Positions 53,303 to 64,000 of a DNA stretch of 64,000 nucleotides are shown here, one piece after another. The DNA comes from Catonia carolina (lineage: Eukaryota > Arthropoda > Insecta > Hemiptera > Achilidae). Location of the stretch: assembly GCA_035578175.1 (NCBI GenBank), contig JAQMRL010000010.1, positions 35,162,784 to 35,226,783 of the forward strand, read 5' to 3'. The notes beneath the pieces are model-generated. The model was not told the DNA's origin and ran no database searches. It was given only the letters and a program-made list of their open reading frames with translations. Position 1 is the stretch's first letter. Every line of letters starts with the position of its first letter. The position numbers and the translations under genes are program-made.

Positions 53303-55640
53303 TCATTTATAACTAGCTTCACTATCTGCGTCACCGAACCAATTTTGGCTCTGTTGATAAGTTGACTGTCGCATTGAATATGATTGCATGGCATTAGCTC
53401 GTTGACTACGACCCGATCTCGGGGAATGTTCGGGACTACTTAAGTCCCATTGACGTCCTCGAATTCCCCATTGTTCAGTGAATTCAGATGCAGATCTGGC
53501 AAGAGATGGTTGGCTTATTGAACGAACTAAACTGACTGCATCTTCATCTTCTGAACCGATACCATGTCGAATTATATCATCGTCATCATAAAATCGACGT
53601 GGTCGGTAATATGAACTTGCGTCGCTCATATTATCAGCTATGTTAGGTCGAGCGAAATCAACCATAACTTCACTCATAGATCTGACATCCATATCAGATC
53701 TAAGACTTGATCTCGATGTTCTTCGTGATCTTACTGATGGATCAACACCTGGTGGACCATTAACATCTGCTGTTAATGTACGAACTGATGATCCACCATC
53801 GGAATCATATTCATAAAGTGTTGGCAGTGAGCTGCGTCTACTACGTGTATCCCAGTCAGCTTTTCTGCGATACCTATTTGATCCAGAAGCGCCGCGCTGG
53901 TCATACATTGGACGTTCTGGTGGGGCTAATACCCTGATAATAACGTCCCATTTTTGTGGTTCAAATATTTTTTCGTAGCGTTGATCTCGCCTGATTCGTT
54001 CGTAATCTTCCTTGACTGTTGCCTCAGTCAAGAGAGTTCGTAATGTAGATTCGGTCGTTATAATTTCTCTCCATTTTTTCCGATCTTCCAAAGTAAGGTG
54101 TGTTTCCGTACGATGTAATTCTTGCGTGGTCTCACTTGGAGGTGGTTCAAGCACTCGAATTAGCACATCCCAGTTAGGTGGAGGAGGATTTGGAACTGGT
54201 ATTTCTAATGTACTTCGGTATTGTTGCTGAAGCTGCATTTCAGATCGAAGATGAAGGTCTGTATCTAATAAGCGAGGACGATCCATAATAGGATTCATTG
54301 GAGGTGGAACACCACCAATTGATGAGGTTTCTGAATAACTTTCCCAATCGGTGACTGTATCAGAATCATTCATTTGAGCGTCGGGATTTGGATAATTTCT
54401 GATTGTCACATCCCATTTCGGTTGCGGTTTTGCATGGTACTCTGTTATTTGACGACGATGTCTTTCGATATCTTCAATTGTCTTTTTCTCAGTAATTGTG
54501 CGCAAGAATACATCATCAACTACATGTGATGTTATTTCTGGTCGTCTTGACACGACAACAGGAGGTTCTATTAATTCTTCTGTCGTATTTATTTCCATTT
54601 CACTGGAGTAAGTCTGTGTGGTTGGTATAACTGGAGGAGGAGGTGCAGAACGTTTCTGATGGGAACGTTCTACTATTTCAGTCATCGATCTAGTGTCGGT
54701 CATTTCAGTATTTAAGCTTGCTAAAGATGGTCTGCGAACAATATCAATGGTGTCTTCTGAAATATAATGTTCCTCCTTGGTAACGACTGGTTTTTGATCA
54801 ATTTGTTTTCTAATAACTGATGAATAAACTGGAGGGGGTGTTGGGAATTTTGCTGGAGGTGGAGGTGCGTGTAATTCTGGAATGTATGTGAATTTTGTTT
54901 GCGGAGGTGGAGACCTCGTTACTGATCTGCTGTATTCTTCTCTTTCTAAAATTGTTGTGAGGTTGCGTTCTTGCATTCTCATACTTGCTTCTGATTCAGA
55001 TGGAGGGGGTGTTGGTGTAGGAGGAGGGGGTGGTGCTCGTTTTACACGAACTTGAACATCAAATTTTGGTTCTGGTGGAGTTATGCTTAATGGCATTGCA
55101 TGTCGTTGAGATACAGATGACATAGCTGACTGCATAATTTCAGTTTCTGTATGATGACCATAACCTTCAGAATAATAAGTTGAAGCTTCTTGCACGAAAG
55201 CTTTGTTTTCGTATGATCCTCCTGAACTAACTGACCTATGGAGACTTCTTGTATCGATATCTTCAACTTCAGAATGTGCAGAACTTGGTGATTCTGAAGG
55301 ATAATCACTGGGCAATGTATCACCACCACTGATTAATGCTGCCTCTGATCCTGTTGAACTTCCAGAAGCTGTTGGTGCATGTGCTCTTGGAATTTTCAAT
55401 CCTTCAAACATTGAAATGTTGCCAAGGCTAGAACCAGAAAGTTTTGTAATTTCTGATCCAGTTCCTGTCGAGAATGGATGTCTTCGAACGACTTGAATTC
55501 TTCGCCGTTTAAGCATGTAATAAGAACATCCTAATCCTAAGAGTACCAATGACAAAAATAGTATTCCACAGATGATCAACAGAATCTGGAATCCTTTAAG
55601 CGGTGGAGTTACAGGTAGTAATGGAACAGGTTCTTCTTTT
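53303..55640 (-). CDS. ZP-type gene, terminal exon (membrane helix and cytoplasmic tail)
   Basis: The acceptor TTCTGTTACAG precedes 55640; a split Ile codon joins the previous exon; open to TGA at 53305-53303. The helix is near 55590-55525. Tail motifs: KFDVQVRV (about 55060), KWDVTIRN (about 54415), NWDVLIRV (about 54170) and KWDVIIRV (about 53950), each preceded by PKP, PPP or EPQ and followed by a Pro-rich stretch; two PPPPP runs; and a Ser/Arg-rich C-terminus with repeated RRTSRSSLRS-like sites. No PDZ-binding end is obvious (ASYK). Confidence 0.9.
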
Positions 55641-58600
55641 CTGTAACAGAAAATTTACTTAATGTAAAAATACAGCGAAGAAAATTAAATTGTATTTACT
55701 AAAATACTCTGAAGTATATCAACCATAAAAAATTAGTACTTCAGTTTCATTAAAGGTTCAATTAATTAGTGAATATGTCTAATATTCATAGATTTCTTTT
55801 TAATAAATTTCATAGTTTATGTTTTTACTAGGGGTTCATTGAATAAAGCCACGACTGTAAATATCATGGTACACTTTTAATGTACACCAGACAATTAAAT
55901 TTTGGAAAAAGTCGGCAGGAATGGGGCATCACCAGAATGTTACGTCCTATTTTGTGGCATTAAGAAGAGAATCTTCCATTATTTTGTTGAAAGCTCAGAG
56001 GTTTGCCTTCCTACTAGATTTAAAAGCATGTTAACTATGGAAATAAATTTTTAAAGAAAAAGTTGTCAGTTTCAATTGACTGCTAGATCTAGATAGGAAT
56101 GAAGATATTTAAAAAAAGGAGCAAATATTTTTTGTTGATTGACAAAAGTGAAGAAAGAATACTCATCTGATATCATCATCTCTGAAGAGTGGAGGAGAAT
56201 GGGTTGCCACTAAAGATTTGGATATGATTTCAGCTAGACAGAAACCAAGGATGACTCAGAAAGGGGATGGATGGTGTTATGAGAACTTAGGAGATGAGGG
56301 GTCTAATGGATAAGATGTGTTCAATAGGAATGAATGAAATTTTGGGTTGGTAAATCTCCCCTAAAAAGGCAAAAAGGTGTATTCCAAAAACACAACTTTT
56401 CAGAAATTGCATTCAAAGTTTATATTGCGGCCGTTTTGTTGTAAATGACTTTCTAATTGAGTACTGTATGTATGGTTATAGTTTTTAATGTTCTGTTTAT
56501 GACTACATAGTCAAAAATTTGTAAAAAACTTGTTGAAACCCTAAAAACTCAGTTTAACCATTTTTCCTTAATGGGAAAAAATCCAAAAAAAAAATAAGTG
56601 AAACTATGGCAGAAAGGTGTACCCACTGTTTACAGCCATTTCATTAATTGCATCAAACGCAGTCTATATTGGCAAAAAGCTGTAAAGTCTTTTTACCCCT
56701 TTTTGCCTAAGCATGAATAGAAGAATAGAATAGCATGAATAGATTACCTTAGGCTGTATGAATATACAGCCTAAGGTTGGACATAATCTGAAACTAACAC
56801 CAAAACAAAATCTCATTGTGTATGAGCGGCAAAACAGTGTATTAAGTTCATACACCTTTTTGCCTAATGGAATGACTGTTCACGAGCAGCAGTAAACATA
56901 ATGTAAAATATGGTGTACACCTTTTTCTATGTTTTTTTTGATAGTTAATTTTCAGCATTTCATAGGCAAAAGGTATTATTTGCGCATACATCCTTCTGCC
57001 GTGTGCCTTTCTCTAAATGCAAATGATTATAAAACATACCACAAAAAAGCATAAGCCATTTAACCCCTTATACCATTGAATAAAACTATTTTAACAACAC
57101 AGTTTACTAATGTAAAAAGTATTAATGGCACATACATCATATTCCCGTTTTATAGCAATGGGATTTTTAGTGTTTTCAAAAAGGAAAAATGGTGAAAAGA
57201 ATTCATACATCTTTGTGCCAATCTTTAATTACCAATTTATTAACACATACACCATTTTGCCTCTAAAATTTCTCAAAATAGACGTACATACAGCTTTTTG
57301 CCATCATTGTATCTTGAAAACTATAACTCGTACAGGCTTGGCAATAGCATTTTTGAAAAAAGCGCAAAAAATTACCTTAGAATCGTAAATAAAAAAAACC
57401 GATTTTTTTTCACATACATCCTTTTGCCAAAACACGGGAGAAATGGACTAATGCTGCAGAGCAGCCATTATAATAATAGTTACGTTTTTACAAGAACAGA
57501 CCGTCAAGAAATGTTAATAATATTGTAGAGCTGAGTAATTTATTCATTTATTTAATTAATTTACTTACTACTTAAACATTACAATATTAGGCATACAATT
57601 TTTTCAGGGATCTTATAGAAAAAAATTTCCAAAAAAAATTGTTTTTTTGATTTTTCTATCTATTTTAGAATATAAAATCAATTAAAATTTTTAAATTATG
57701 AATTAATAGACCCACTGGGTTGTTGGTATAGTGGTAAAGTTGTCGCCGTGAGTCAGCTGTTTAGAGCTGATTTCCAAAGACGAAGGTTCCTGGTTCAAAT
57801 CTTAGTAAAGGTTTACTTTTATATGGATTTGAATAATGAACAGTGGCTTTCACTGTACTTTGATGGTTGGGGTTTAATTAGCCATACTCTTCAAGGAATG
57901 GTTGGCCTGGGTCTGTACAAGACTACACCTCATTTGCACTCATACACATCATCCTCATCTCATTGGGTCATGGGTTGCTTATTGTTCTGAATTAACAGAT
58001 TCCAATATATACACATTAGAAACAAAACAAAAAAATTAATAGAGAGTAGAACATTCAATAGTAATCCACCATAAAGCTTTATTCTTTTTATAATTATTAA
58101 AGTAATACACAACCTATAAAATATTATTAAAAAGAAACTTACATAAAATTAGGTATTCCAGCAGGAGGAGGAGCAATCGGTGGTGGATATCGGCAAACAA
58201 TTGTGATTACTTCATCTCCATCCATCTCCAGGGCCGGATGGAAACGTACAACAATATTGTTTGTAAACACTCGAGCAGGATCCTAAAACAAAATATATAA
58301 ATAAGGTAAAAATATTTACATACAAAAAATGATTTTTAGATTTCTAAGATTTTCCTATTTGTTTTCCAAAATAAAAATAATGATTTTGTAGTTTAGGAAA
58401 ATCTACAATAGTGGTATTTCATGGAAGTCCATAAAAAAATGGATTAATTTCTTATTTTCTGTTTTTATCTCATAGTGTTATTTGGAATTTTTGCTATAAA
58501 ATTACGTAAAATTTGTCTTTGTGTAAGTAGAAACATTTTTATTATTGTAATTATTTTGAATCTATCCATGAAATCAAATTTTGAGTTATACACAATGAAA

Positions 58601-61193
58601 ACATTAAAGTGAATCAATTTAAACTAAATTCGCTAGGATGACAAGTCTGTCTCAGATTACCAAACAAAAGTTGTCTTATAGAGTTAATCACTATTCAAGG
58701 TAAAGCTGTAACACATTCCATGACTTTTTGATTTATTTTTCAATTTTCTCAAAACAGCTTTTTTCTGTATTCTTATACCTTTTCTCAGCTTCTGTAGAGA
58801 TGAAATTTTGAAGAAGTGTCAACTTTACCAGTCTTAAATTTTAAGGAGACATTTTTTAAAGAGAAAACAATCTTGTCCAAAATTTTAACATCGTATAATG
58901 TAAGTTTCTGCAACACCAGCTGTAAAACAAATTATTTTTGCAAAAAAAGCAATATGCATCTACCTCTTGTAGTTTCTGAGAAAATGGTACAAATGTTAAC
59001 ATAGTGTAAAACAATGTTACTGATTCCTCATATTTGAACATGTAATATTTTTTTAATATTGATGAACATCTCTTAAAAATTTGCTAATTTAAATTAAAAA
59101 ATAAATACGTGCTTTGGAATCCAAAAACTTTTTTTAACTTCTTTTCATCATTATTCAGAGAATTTTATGGAAATGTAAAACCACAAAGTATTTAAATACC
59201 ATATAAAATTATTGTGTAAGATAAAATTTATAAATATTTATGATTTATCCTCTAATAATAACATAAATTTTCTATACAACTAGGTAGAGAAAGGAGTGGT
59301 TGGCAAACACGAGGTGCCCTTCACCTGTTGGTATATAGTACAACAAATTAACAGCCAACGCCTGGTTGTTGACGTAATTAAAAAGAAAATTATTACTAAA
59401 ATGGCTTTTGGTGCTAAAATAAATATCTTTACCTTAACAGTTGTTGAGTTCTTTTGTAAAAATAAATATGAATAATTCTTAGTAAATAAAATATATCTCT
59501 TACTTTATAACTTCTGACAAAAACAAACAGATAAATCTTCTTCTCCTTCTCACAATCAAGAATTAGGCTACCGCCTGTTCCGACTCTAACAATGCAAGCT
59601 ATTGAATGATTGCCATCTCTTGCGTGGCCTATCAAAATCTCTCCTCCCCACCGGTCTGTAGTGGAAAACGTTGAGGGGATCCTTCTCTCAAGCATTCTCC
59701 CTATGTGCTCCTTCCATCAATTTTTACTTTCTCTTGCCTATATGATTATATAAGAAGAAAAGTATTGTTTTCATGTTGATTTTCAAAAAATTCCAGGTTT
59801 CACCGGATCTACTTGTTTTTAGACCCCCTGAACCCAAAAAACATGTTTTTAGCGATTGTTCTGTGTGTGTGTGAACAGAATATCTCAAGAACGGAACATC
59901 GTACAAACTTGAAACTTAAGTTAGATACTACTACCGACCCAACACTAACATTTTCATCAAAATCGGTCAACCAGAAGTGGTAGTTTACTCGTGTCATTTT
60001 TCACTTTTTTGCAATTTTATCAAAAACAGCTCCTATGATTTTCTTAAAAATCACCTCATGTACTAATTTTTTTGTGCTCTACAAGATAGGGTAGGCGCCT
60101 TGTCTGCTGAAATTCTTGGGAAGGGTGTTTTCTCATAAAAAATTGTTTTTTTAAGATTGCAACTTTAATATGCATTTTAGCGCAAAAATATATATGTGTG
60201 TAATAAACGTTGTAGAGAATTTAAAATCCTTTAACTGTTATTTCAAACGTTTTTTTGTAACACTTAGTTTAGCAGTAGGGTAATTAGCGATTTTCTGTTG
60301 TTTTTTTCACGAAAACACGTAAAAGAATTCTTATGTCCTCATTTCTTAGTTGGTCCCTATGATTGCACCCCTTATTCTCCACAGGAATCGCATCTCGGCC
60401 GCTTGTACTCTATTCTCTTGTGGTCTGGTACTAATCCACAACTCACTTCAATAGAGTAGGATAGCCATCACCTTGTAAAATTTTATGTAAGTTTCCTTTC
60501 CTTGTTTTCCTGCCGAGGTTTCTGCTAATATTGCTGCACATTGCTTGGAATCTGCCAACTTTCTTCTCTGTATTTAAATCTTGATCAAATCCAATGTCAC
60601 AACCTAAATAATTGCATTGTGATACTTGTTCAAGCACTACATTATGTACAACAATTACGGATAAATGTAATGGTATATTTACTTTTGGATTTCAAGTAGA
60701 TTTTTTTATTAATTTTTATTAGGCGAAACATATTGGCGACTTGACATCTGCTTCTACGACATAAATTGTAAGACATTTTGTTGTGAAAAAGAAGTAACTG
60801 TAGAAATAACAGATAAATGTTTTATTACATTTTTATGAAATTGAATAGGAATGAGTGTGTTATGTGAGTTGGTAAATACTAATACATGGATATTTTTTTA
60901 CTTGGCTCACAAAATATCTATCATGAACACAGGTCACTGAATCATCTGTCATTTTATTGTACATAGCGCAACTTATACAACTCAAAATGCTTTGCAAGCA
61001 ATGTTGTCTTCTACTAAATTCGCAAAGTATATTATTTATACATTAATAACATTACCTGCTTGGTTCCACATCCTTTAAGTGGTAGATCAATTCTAGCTGT
61101 TTTATTTCCCCTTCCTGCAACTTGACATGCACTTGCTCTGTCAAAATCGGCATATGCAATTCCATAGAAAGGTTCCTCAAATTGAAGTTCAAT
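53303..61193 (-). CDS. ZP-type single-pass membrane protein with long proline-rich cytoplasmic tail (3' part of gene)
   Basis: Exons 61193-61056, 58282-58143 and 55640-53303 join in phase (0, then 2) into 871 residues ending TGA. The first two encode extracellular sequence with ZP features: EPFYGIAYADFDRASACQVA, LPLKGCGT, TNNIVVRFHP and EVITIVCRYPPP. That is the spacing of later cysteines in a ZP module of arthropod apical-matrix proteins. A proline-rich stalk leads straight into one transmembrane helix (FQILLIICGILFLSLVLLGL) and a basic stop-transfer (KRRR). About 740 cytoplasmic residues follow, rich in Pro, Ser and acidic patches, with four WDV-x-IR repeats. Such proteins usually shape cuticle or apical extracellular matrix; a large tail suggests cytoskeletal or adaptor binding. 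The N-terminal exons, including any signal peptide, are outside the window. Confidence 0.85.
56368..57428. repeat. array of a degenerate 16-bp motif, CATACAYCTTTTTGCC-like
   Basis: About a dozen occurrences in the first-shown intron of the ZP-type gene. Reverse orientation at 56368, 56608, 56671, 56828, 56965; forward at 56696, 56849, 56913, 56985, 57204, 57245, 57287, 57413. The left part is mostly reverse, the right part forward. It may be a non-autonomous transposon with many internal transposase sites; no terminal repeats were identified. Confidence 0.6.
56746..56777. repeat. 14-bp perfect hairpin
   Basis: ACCTTAGGCTGTAT, loop GAAT, ATACAGCCTAAGGT. It lies in the left-central part of the motif array at 56368-57428. 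Confidence 0.9.
57716..58015 (+). mobile_element. tRNA-derived SINE, family B, copy 1
   Basis: A-box-like TGGTATAGTGGTAAAG, B-box-like GGTTCAAATCT, then a ~220-bp body shared with 61231-61530 (CAGCTGTTTA, TTGATGGTT, CTGTACAAGACTACA, CATCCTCATCT, GGGTTGCTTATTG). It lies antisense in an intron of the ZP-type gene, about 130 bp from an exon. Confidence 0.8.
58143..58282 (-). CDS. ZP-type gene, exon encoding the end of the ZP module and stalk
   Basis: Acceptor TTGTTTTAG, donor GTAAGT; phase 0 in, phase 2 out. Ends with IVCRYPPPIAPPPAGIPNF: the last module cysteine, then the proline stalk. Confidence 0.87.
59500..59715 (-). pseudogene. LINE 3'-end fragment
   Basis: Minus-strand readings include LERRIPSTFSTTDRWGG and, in another frame, IGRPRKRWQ, followed by a GAAGAAG tail. 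Same family as 15640-15890. Confidence 0.6.
59722..60325 (+). repeat. interspersed repeat, copy 8 (partial)
   Basis: Plus-orientation copy of the family described at 7780, starting TTTACTTTCTCTTGCC and cut off by the following LINE fragment. Confidence 0.75.
60340..60650 (-). pseudogene. LINE ORF2 fragment after the RT palm
   Basis: The minus strand encodes VSQCNYLGCDIGFDQDLNTE and ends GDGYPTLLK before a stop; further on, LINE-like pieces appear in other frames. CNYLG and YPTLL are positions conserved in insect LINE C-termini. Confidence 0.65.
61056..61193 (-). CDS. ZP-type gene, exon encoding the middle of the ZP module
   Basis: The minus-strand acceptor TTTACAG precedes 61193 and the donor GTAATG follows 61056; 46 codons, phase 0 both sides. 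Two cysteines (SACQ and KGCG) and the PFYGIAYA strand are characteristic. Confidence 0.85.
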
Positions 61194-61230
61194 CTGTAAA
61201 GAGAATATTATCACGTTATAAGTAGTTATC

Positions 61231-61530
61231 AACCCATCGGGTTAGTTTAGTGGTGAAATTGTCACCACAAGTCAGCTGTTTAACTACTGATTTTCGTAGA
61301 TAAAGGTTTCTAGTTCAAATCCTAGTAAAGGTACTTTCATACGGATTTGAATACTGGGCAGTGTTAATGATGTAATTTGATGGTTTGGGGTTCAATTAAC
61401 CATACTCTCTTAGGTATGATCAGTCTGAGTCTGTACAAGACTACATCTCATTTACATGTCATCCTCATCTTATTCGGTCACGGGGTTGCTTATTGATCTT
61501 AAATTGAACAGGTTGTAACATAGATACATT
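61231..61530 (+). mobile_element. tRNA-derived SINE, family B, copy 2
   Basis: Second copy of the SINE at 57716, starting 38 bp upstream (in gene sense) of the ZP exon at 61056-61193 and antisense to it. Confidence 0.8.
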
Positions 61531-61754
61531 AGGGATTAAGAAAAAAGTAGTTATCAGTAAACCCTTTTTTTACGTCTGACTGTTTTGCAATTAATGCTAA
61601 TCCAGACATTGAGAAGGATGAACGTGAAGATGAGTGATAAAAAAATGCCAGATATGACCAAGAATCAAATCAGGATCCCAGCCACTTTTTTCTTGTTTTA
61701 GTAAAAGTAAAGACATGGTCCTTTCTTCAAAAAGTTAGCTTTTAGTTTGATTTA

Positions 61755-61880
61755 GCTGCCCCATTGGTTCAGTTGGTATCACATTCAGTTTAGTTGTTTC
61801 AGTTCTGTTATCTGTGTTTGATTCCTGGGGACCACCATGTGGTTAAAACATAGGTCATTGGGTTATGACCATAATAAAAT
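61755..61880 (+). mobile_element. possible degraded tRNA-derived SINE
   Basis: GCCCCATTGGTTCAGTTGGTATCAC resembles (in part) a tRNA 5' half with A box; a B-box-like GTTTGATTCCTGGG follows at 61827. No second copy in the window. Confidence 0.35.
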
Positions 61881-62060
61881 TGTTTTCCTAAAGAAATTCA
61901 CATGACTTCACAGTATATATTTTTTGCTGCTTTTTAACCTTAAGAAAAATTTGAATACAGCAGGAAATCTTTTGAATGATGTGATGTGGTTAAAAACTAC
62001 ATGATACTCTTATAAAATAATTTAAACTAAATTTCTTAAAGAATTTAAGAAGCAACTTCC

Positions 62061-62190
62061 CTTCATAAAATAGTGGATATATTTACAAAAAAAAAATCTT
62101 TATGCATTTTGTAACTTATAATATTCTTCATAAAATAGTGGATATATTTACAAAAAAAAAATCTTTATGCATTTTGTAACTTATAATATT
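62061..62190 (+). repeat. perfect 65-bp tandem duplication
   Basis: 62061-62125 and 62126-62190 read identically, including a ten-A run. Very recent, or an assembly artefact. Confidence 0.92.
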
Positions 62191-62259
62191 AATCTTACTG
62201 TAAAATATTTTAATTTTTATTAGTATCCTTTTACAGTTGCTATATTACTAATTTTCCTA

Positions 62260-63420
62260 TTTCATTTTCTGACTTAAATGTCTTGATGTATTCACCATAA
62301 TCAGAGTACATAAATTTACAAAAATTGAAACTAAATTTTTTTAAATTTTCTAGATGTTTATCTTTGTATAAAGCTCTTATACAGGTGACTGAAGATACAA
62401 TATCTAGAAAATTTGAAGCAGTCATTTCAGAAAGCCATTTCAGTCATTCAGAAAAGTCAAAATTTTACCTTTTTTAGTACGTTTTAGGACTAACTGAATG
62501 TAAACACACCATACCTAAAAAAATCATGTAAGTCTGGCATTCCTTAAGCAATATAACACTAATAAAAAGCTTATCCTAAAAATTTGTTTTTTCCAATTGA
62601 AAAAGTCATTGGATGATCTTTAGAAAACTGTATTTTCTAGAGGAACAGTTTATACAAAGTTTCCGTGGAAAAATCTTTTTAAGGGAGATAACTACAGTTT
62701 GTGACATTGATGAAGAACGTGAATAGTTCTGAAAACCAACATTTTTTTCTTATTTATTTATTTAACGTCACATCAGCTGCAACAGTCATTAGTGACGATG
62801 TTGGGGTGTAACTGTGTGAGGATGAAATGATTTTTTTCTGTAACATATGAAAATACGCCGTGCCTGAGTGGGATTCGAACCCATGACACTGCATGATGAG
62901 ACACAAGCATGTTACCACCTATGCCAATGCTTAAAAAACCAACATTTTTCTTTCTTAAAGTTAAGAATTTTAATTTTTATTATTGCAAAAAACTATTTTA
63001 AATTACTAATTTTAAACTAGTGAAATAAAAATAATGAGTACTATTGTACAATACGATTTTCTTCTGGTCTAACAACATATTTTTACAGAAAACAATGCAA
63101 GTTAGTACTTTGCTCCAATTTATTTCAGAAACACCTTAAGTCAAATTTCAATTTTTTTTTTAACAAGTGGCTTATCTTTAAAAAGACAATAGTATACATT
63201 TAATATTAAAGGGGACAACCCTCTCAACAAATTATATATTTTTAATAGTTAGTTTTTTTTTTGACTTAGAGCTTTCTGAAATGACTGTTTAATTTAATAA
63301 ATTTACTTTTGATTTAGGTTTATGTACACTACAGATGGTGGGTCCACCAAAATATGTAAGTTAAATGATAAAATCTTAGGGATGAAATGAATTATATATC
63401 AGCTGTAAAAGGTTAGTGAA
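62260..63420. mobile_element. decayed foldback element related to 38543-38922, with nested SINE
   Basis: CAGTCATTTCAGAAAGC at about 62416-62432 has an exact inverted match at about 63269-63285. The outer arms hold degraded hammerhead-like sequence (minus strand at 62315-62270, CTGATTATGGTG; plus strand at 63330-63365, GATGGTGGGTCCACCAAAAT), and GGTTAGTGAAAT near 63410 matches the left outer arm of the 38543 element. Confidence 0.55.
62765..62930 (-). mobile_element. tRNA-derived SINE, family A, copy 3
   Basis: Minus-strand B box GGGTTCGAATCCCAC (62882-62868) and the same body as the copy at 14838, inserted between the arms of the foldback element at 62260. Confidence 0.7.
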
Positions 63421-63429
63421 ATATACCGT

Positions 63430-64000
63430 AAGAGTTATATAAATCATATTGCATGAAAATTTTCCTGAAGAAATGGAAGTTAAACTTTCTAATTAACAGT
63501 ATTATCAACTGATAACATTATTAATGTAAAATATTGTAACATTGATAGGTAACTACTTAATAATATGTGATTCAATTTTAATCCCTTTACAAATTTTCCT
63601 AATTAACTGTCATTGTTTTATAGACAACTTTAACAGTAATTCATGCAAGCATGATAGTACTTAATAATAATCATTATTCATTGTTAAGCTAACACTAAAG
63701 TTGTCCTTTCACTGCTCGTGCATGGCCTTCAACTAACAGAAGCAAGGAGGTCTGTTTTACCTTCAGGCTGTTATATTACATGAAATCTTATAACTATGTA
63801 TATGAAGTTATTTAGTTCGTTTATTAATAATGTATCTACGATATAACATATGTGAAACCAGTTTTAGTCTTAAAATAACTTTTGAAATATATTTTTATTT
63901 TATTTTGGGTGGTCTTTTAATAAAGTGAAATAACGGTTTGAAGGTCATCGTTGCATTTTATTTTAGTTTTTCTTATTAAAAAGGCAATTAGAATTTAAAA
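63430..64000. other. window end: nothing recognised
   Basis: AT-rich sequence. I could not find the exon that must precede the ZP exon at 61193. Confidence 0.4.

Noticed and set aside
54012..54230. Plus-strand ORF inside the ZP-type terminal exon
   Set aside because: It is the antisense of a long, spliced, motif-bearing coding exon.
57125..57528. Two plus-strand ORFs of 76-87 codons
   Set aside because: They overlap the motif array, have no coding character and follow the repeated words.
1..64000. CRISPR arrays, bacterial operons or ribosome-binding sites
   Set aside because: No direct-repeat/spacer arrays; the gene structure is eukaryotic throughout.

Overview
The window is AT-rich nuclear DNA from an arthropod, most likely an insect. 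The evidence is intron-rich genes with canonical GT/AG sites, a ZP-type cuticle/matrix protein, and a dense load of insect-style transposons: two Ty3/gypsy LTR elements, an intact mariner, several 5'-truncated LINEs, tRNA-derived SINEs, TTAA-flanked elements and foldback elements. I cannot name the species; a hemipteran is plausible but not shown.

Layout. 1-5821 is a nearly complete Ty3/gypsy element (5' LTR cut by the window start, gag, pol in the -1 frame, 3' LTR). 5822-7175 is the probable promoter and 5' UTR region of a plus-strand gene. Its coding exons run from 7223 to 50179: 11 exons, all phases compatible, 2190 coding bases, 729 residues. It is a Ser/Lys/Asn-rich, probably disordered protein with LIDL, NPF and DPF endocytic-type motifs, and I do not recognise it. 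Its introns hold most of the mobile DNA: a gypsy element of the two-zinc-knuckle, single-ORF type (21697-26083), an intact mariner (31609-32956), nested LINEs and SINEs with visible target duplications, palindromic foldback elements, and at least eight copies of one ~0.95 kb interspersed repeat. 50180-53302 is a featureless AT-rich spacer between convergent genes.

53303-61193 on the minus strand is the 3' part (three exons, 871 residues in the window) of a single-pass membrane protein. Half of a ZP-type extracellular module is followed directly by a transmembrane helix and a long proline-rich cytoplasmic tail, which carries four copies of a WDV-x-IR motif. Its 5' exons lie beyond 64000. Its introns carry two copies of one SINE family, LINE 3' ends, an array of a CATACAYCTTTTTGCC-like motif, and a 65-bp perfect tandem duplication.

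The most unusual signal is a family of foldback elements (best copy 38543-38922, decayed relative 62260-63420, single arms near 16300 and 44610). Their arms carry sequences laid out like type I hammerhead ribozymes with a very short stem III, as known from Penelope-like retroelements and retrozymes. Each copy seen is damaged in a different place, so present-day activity is doubtful.
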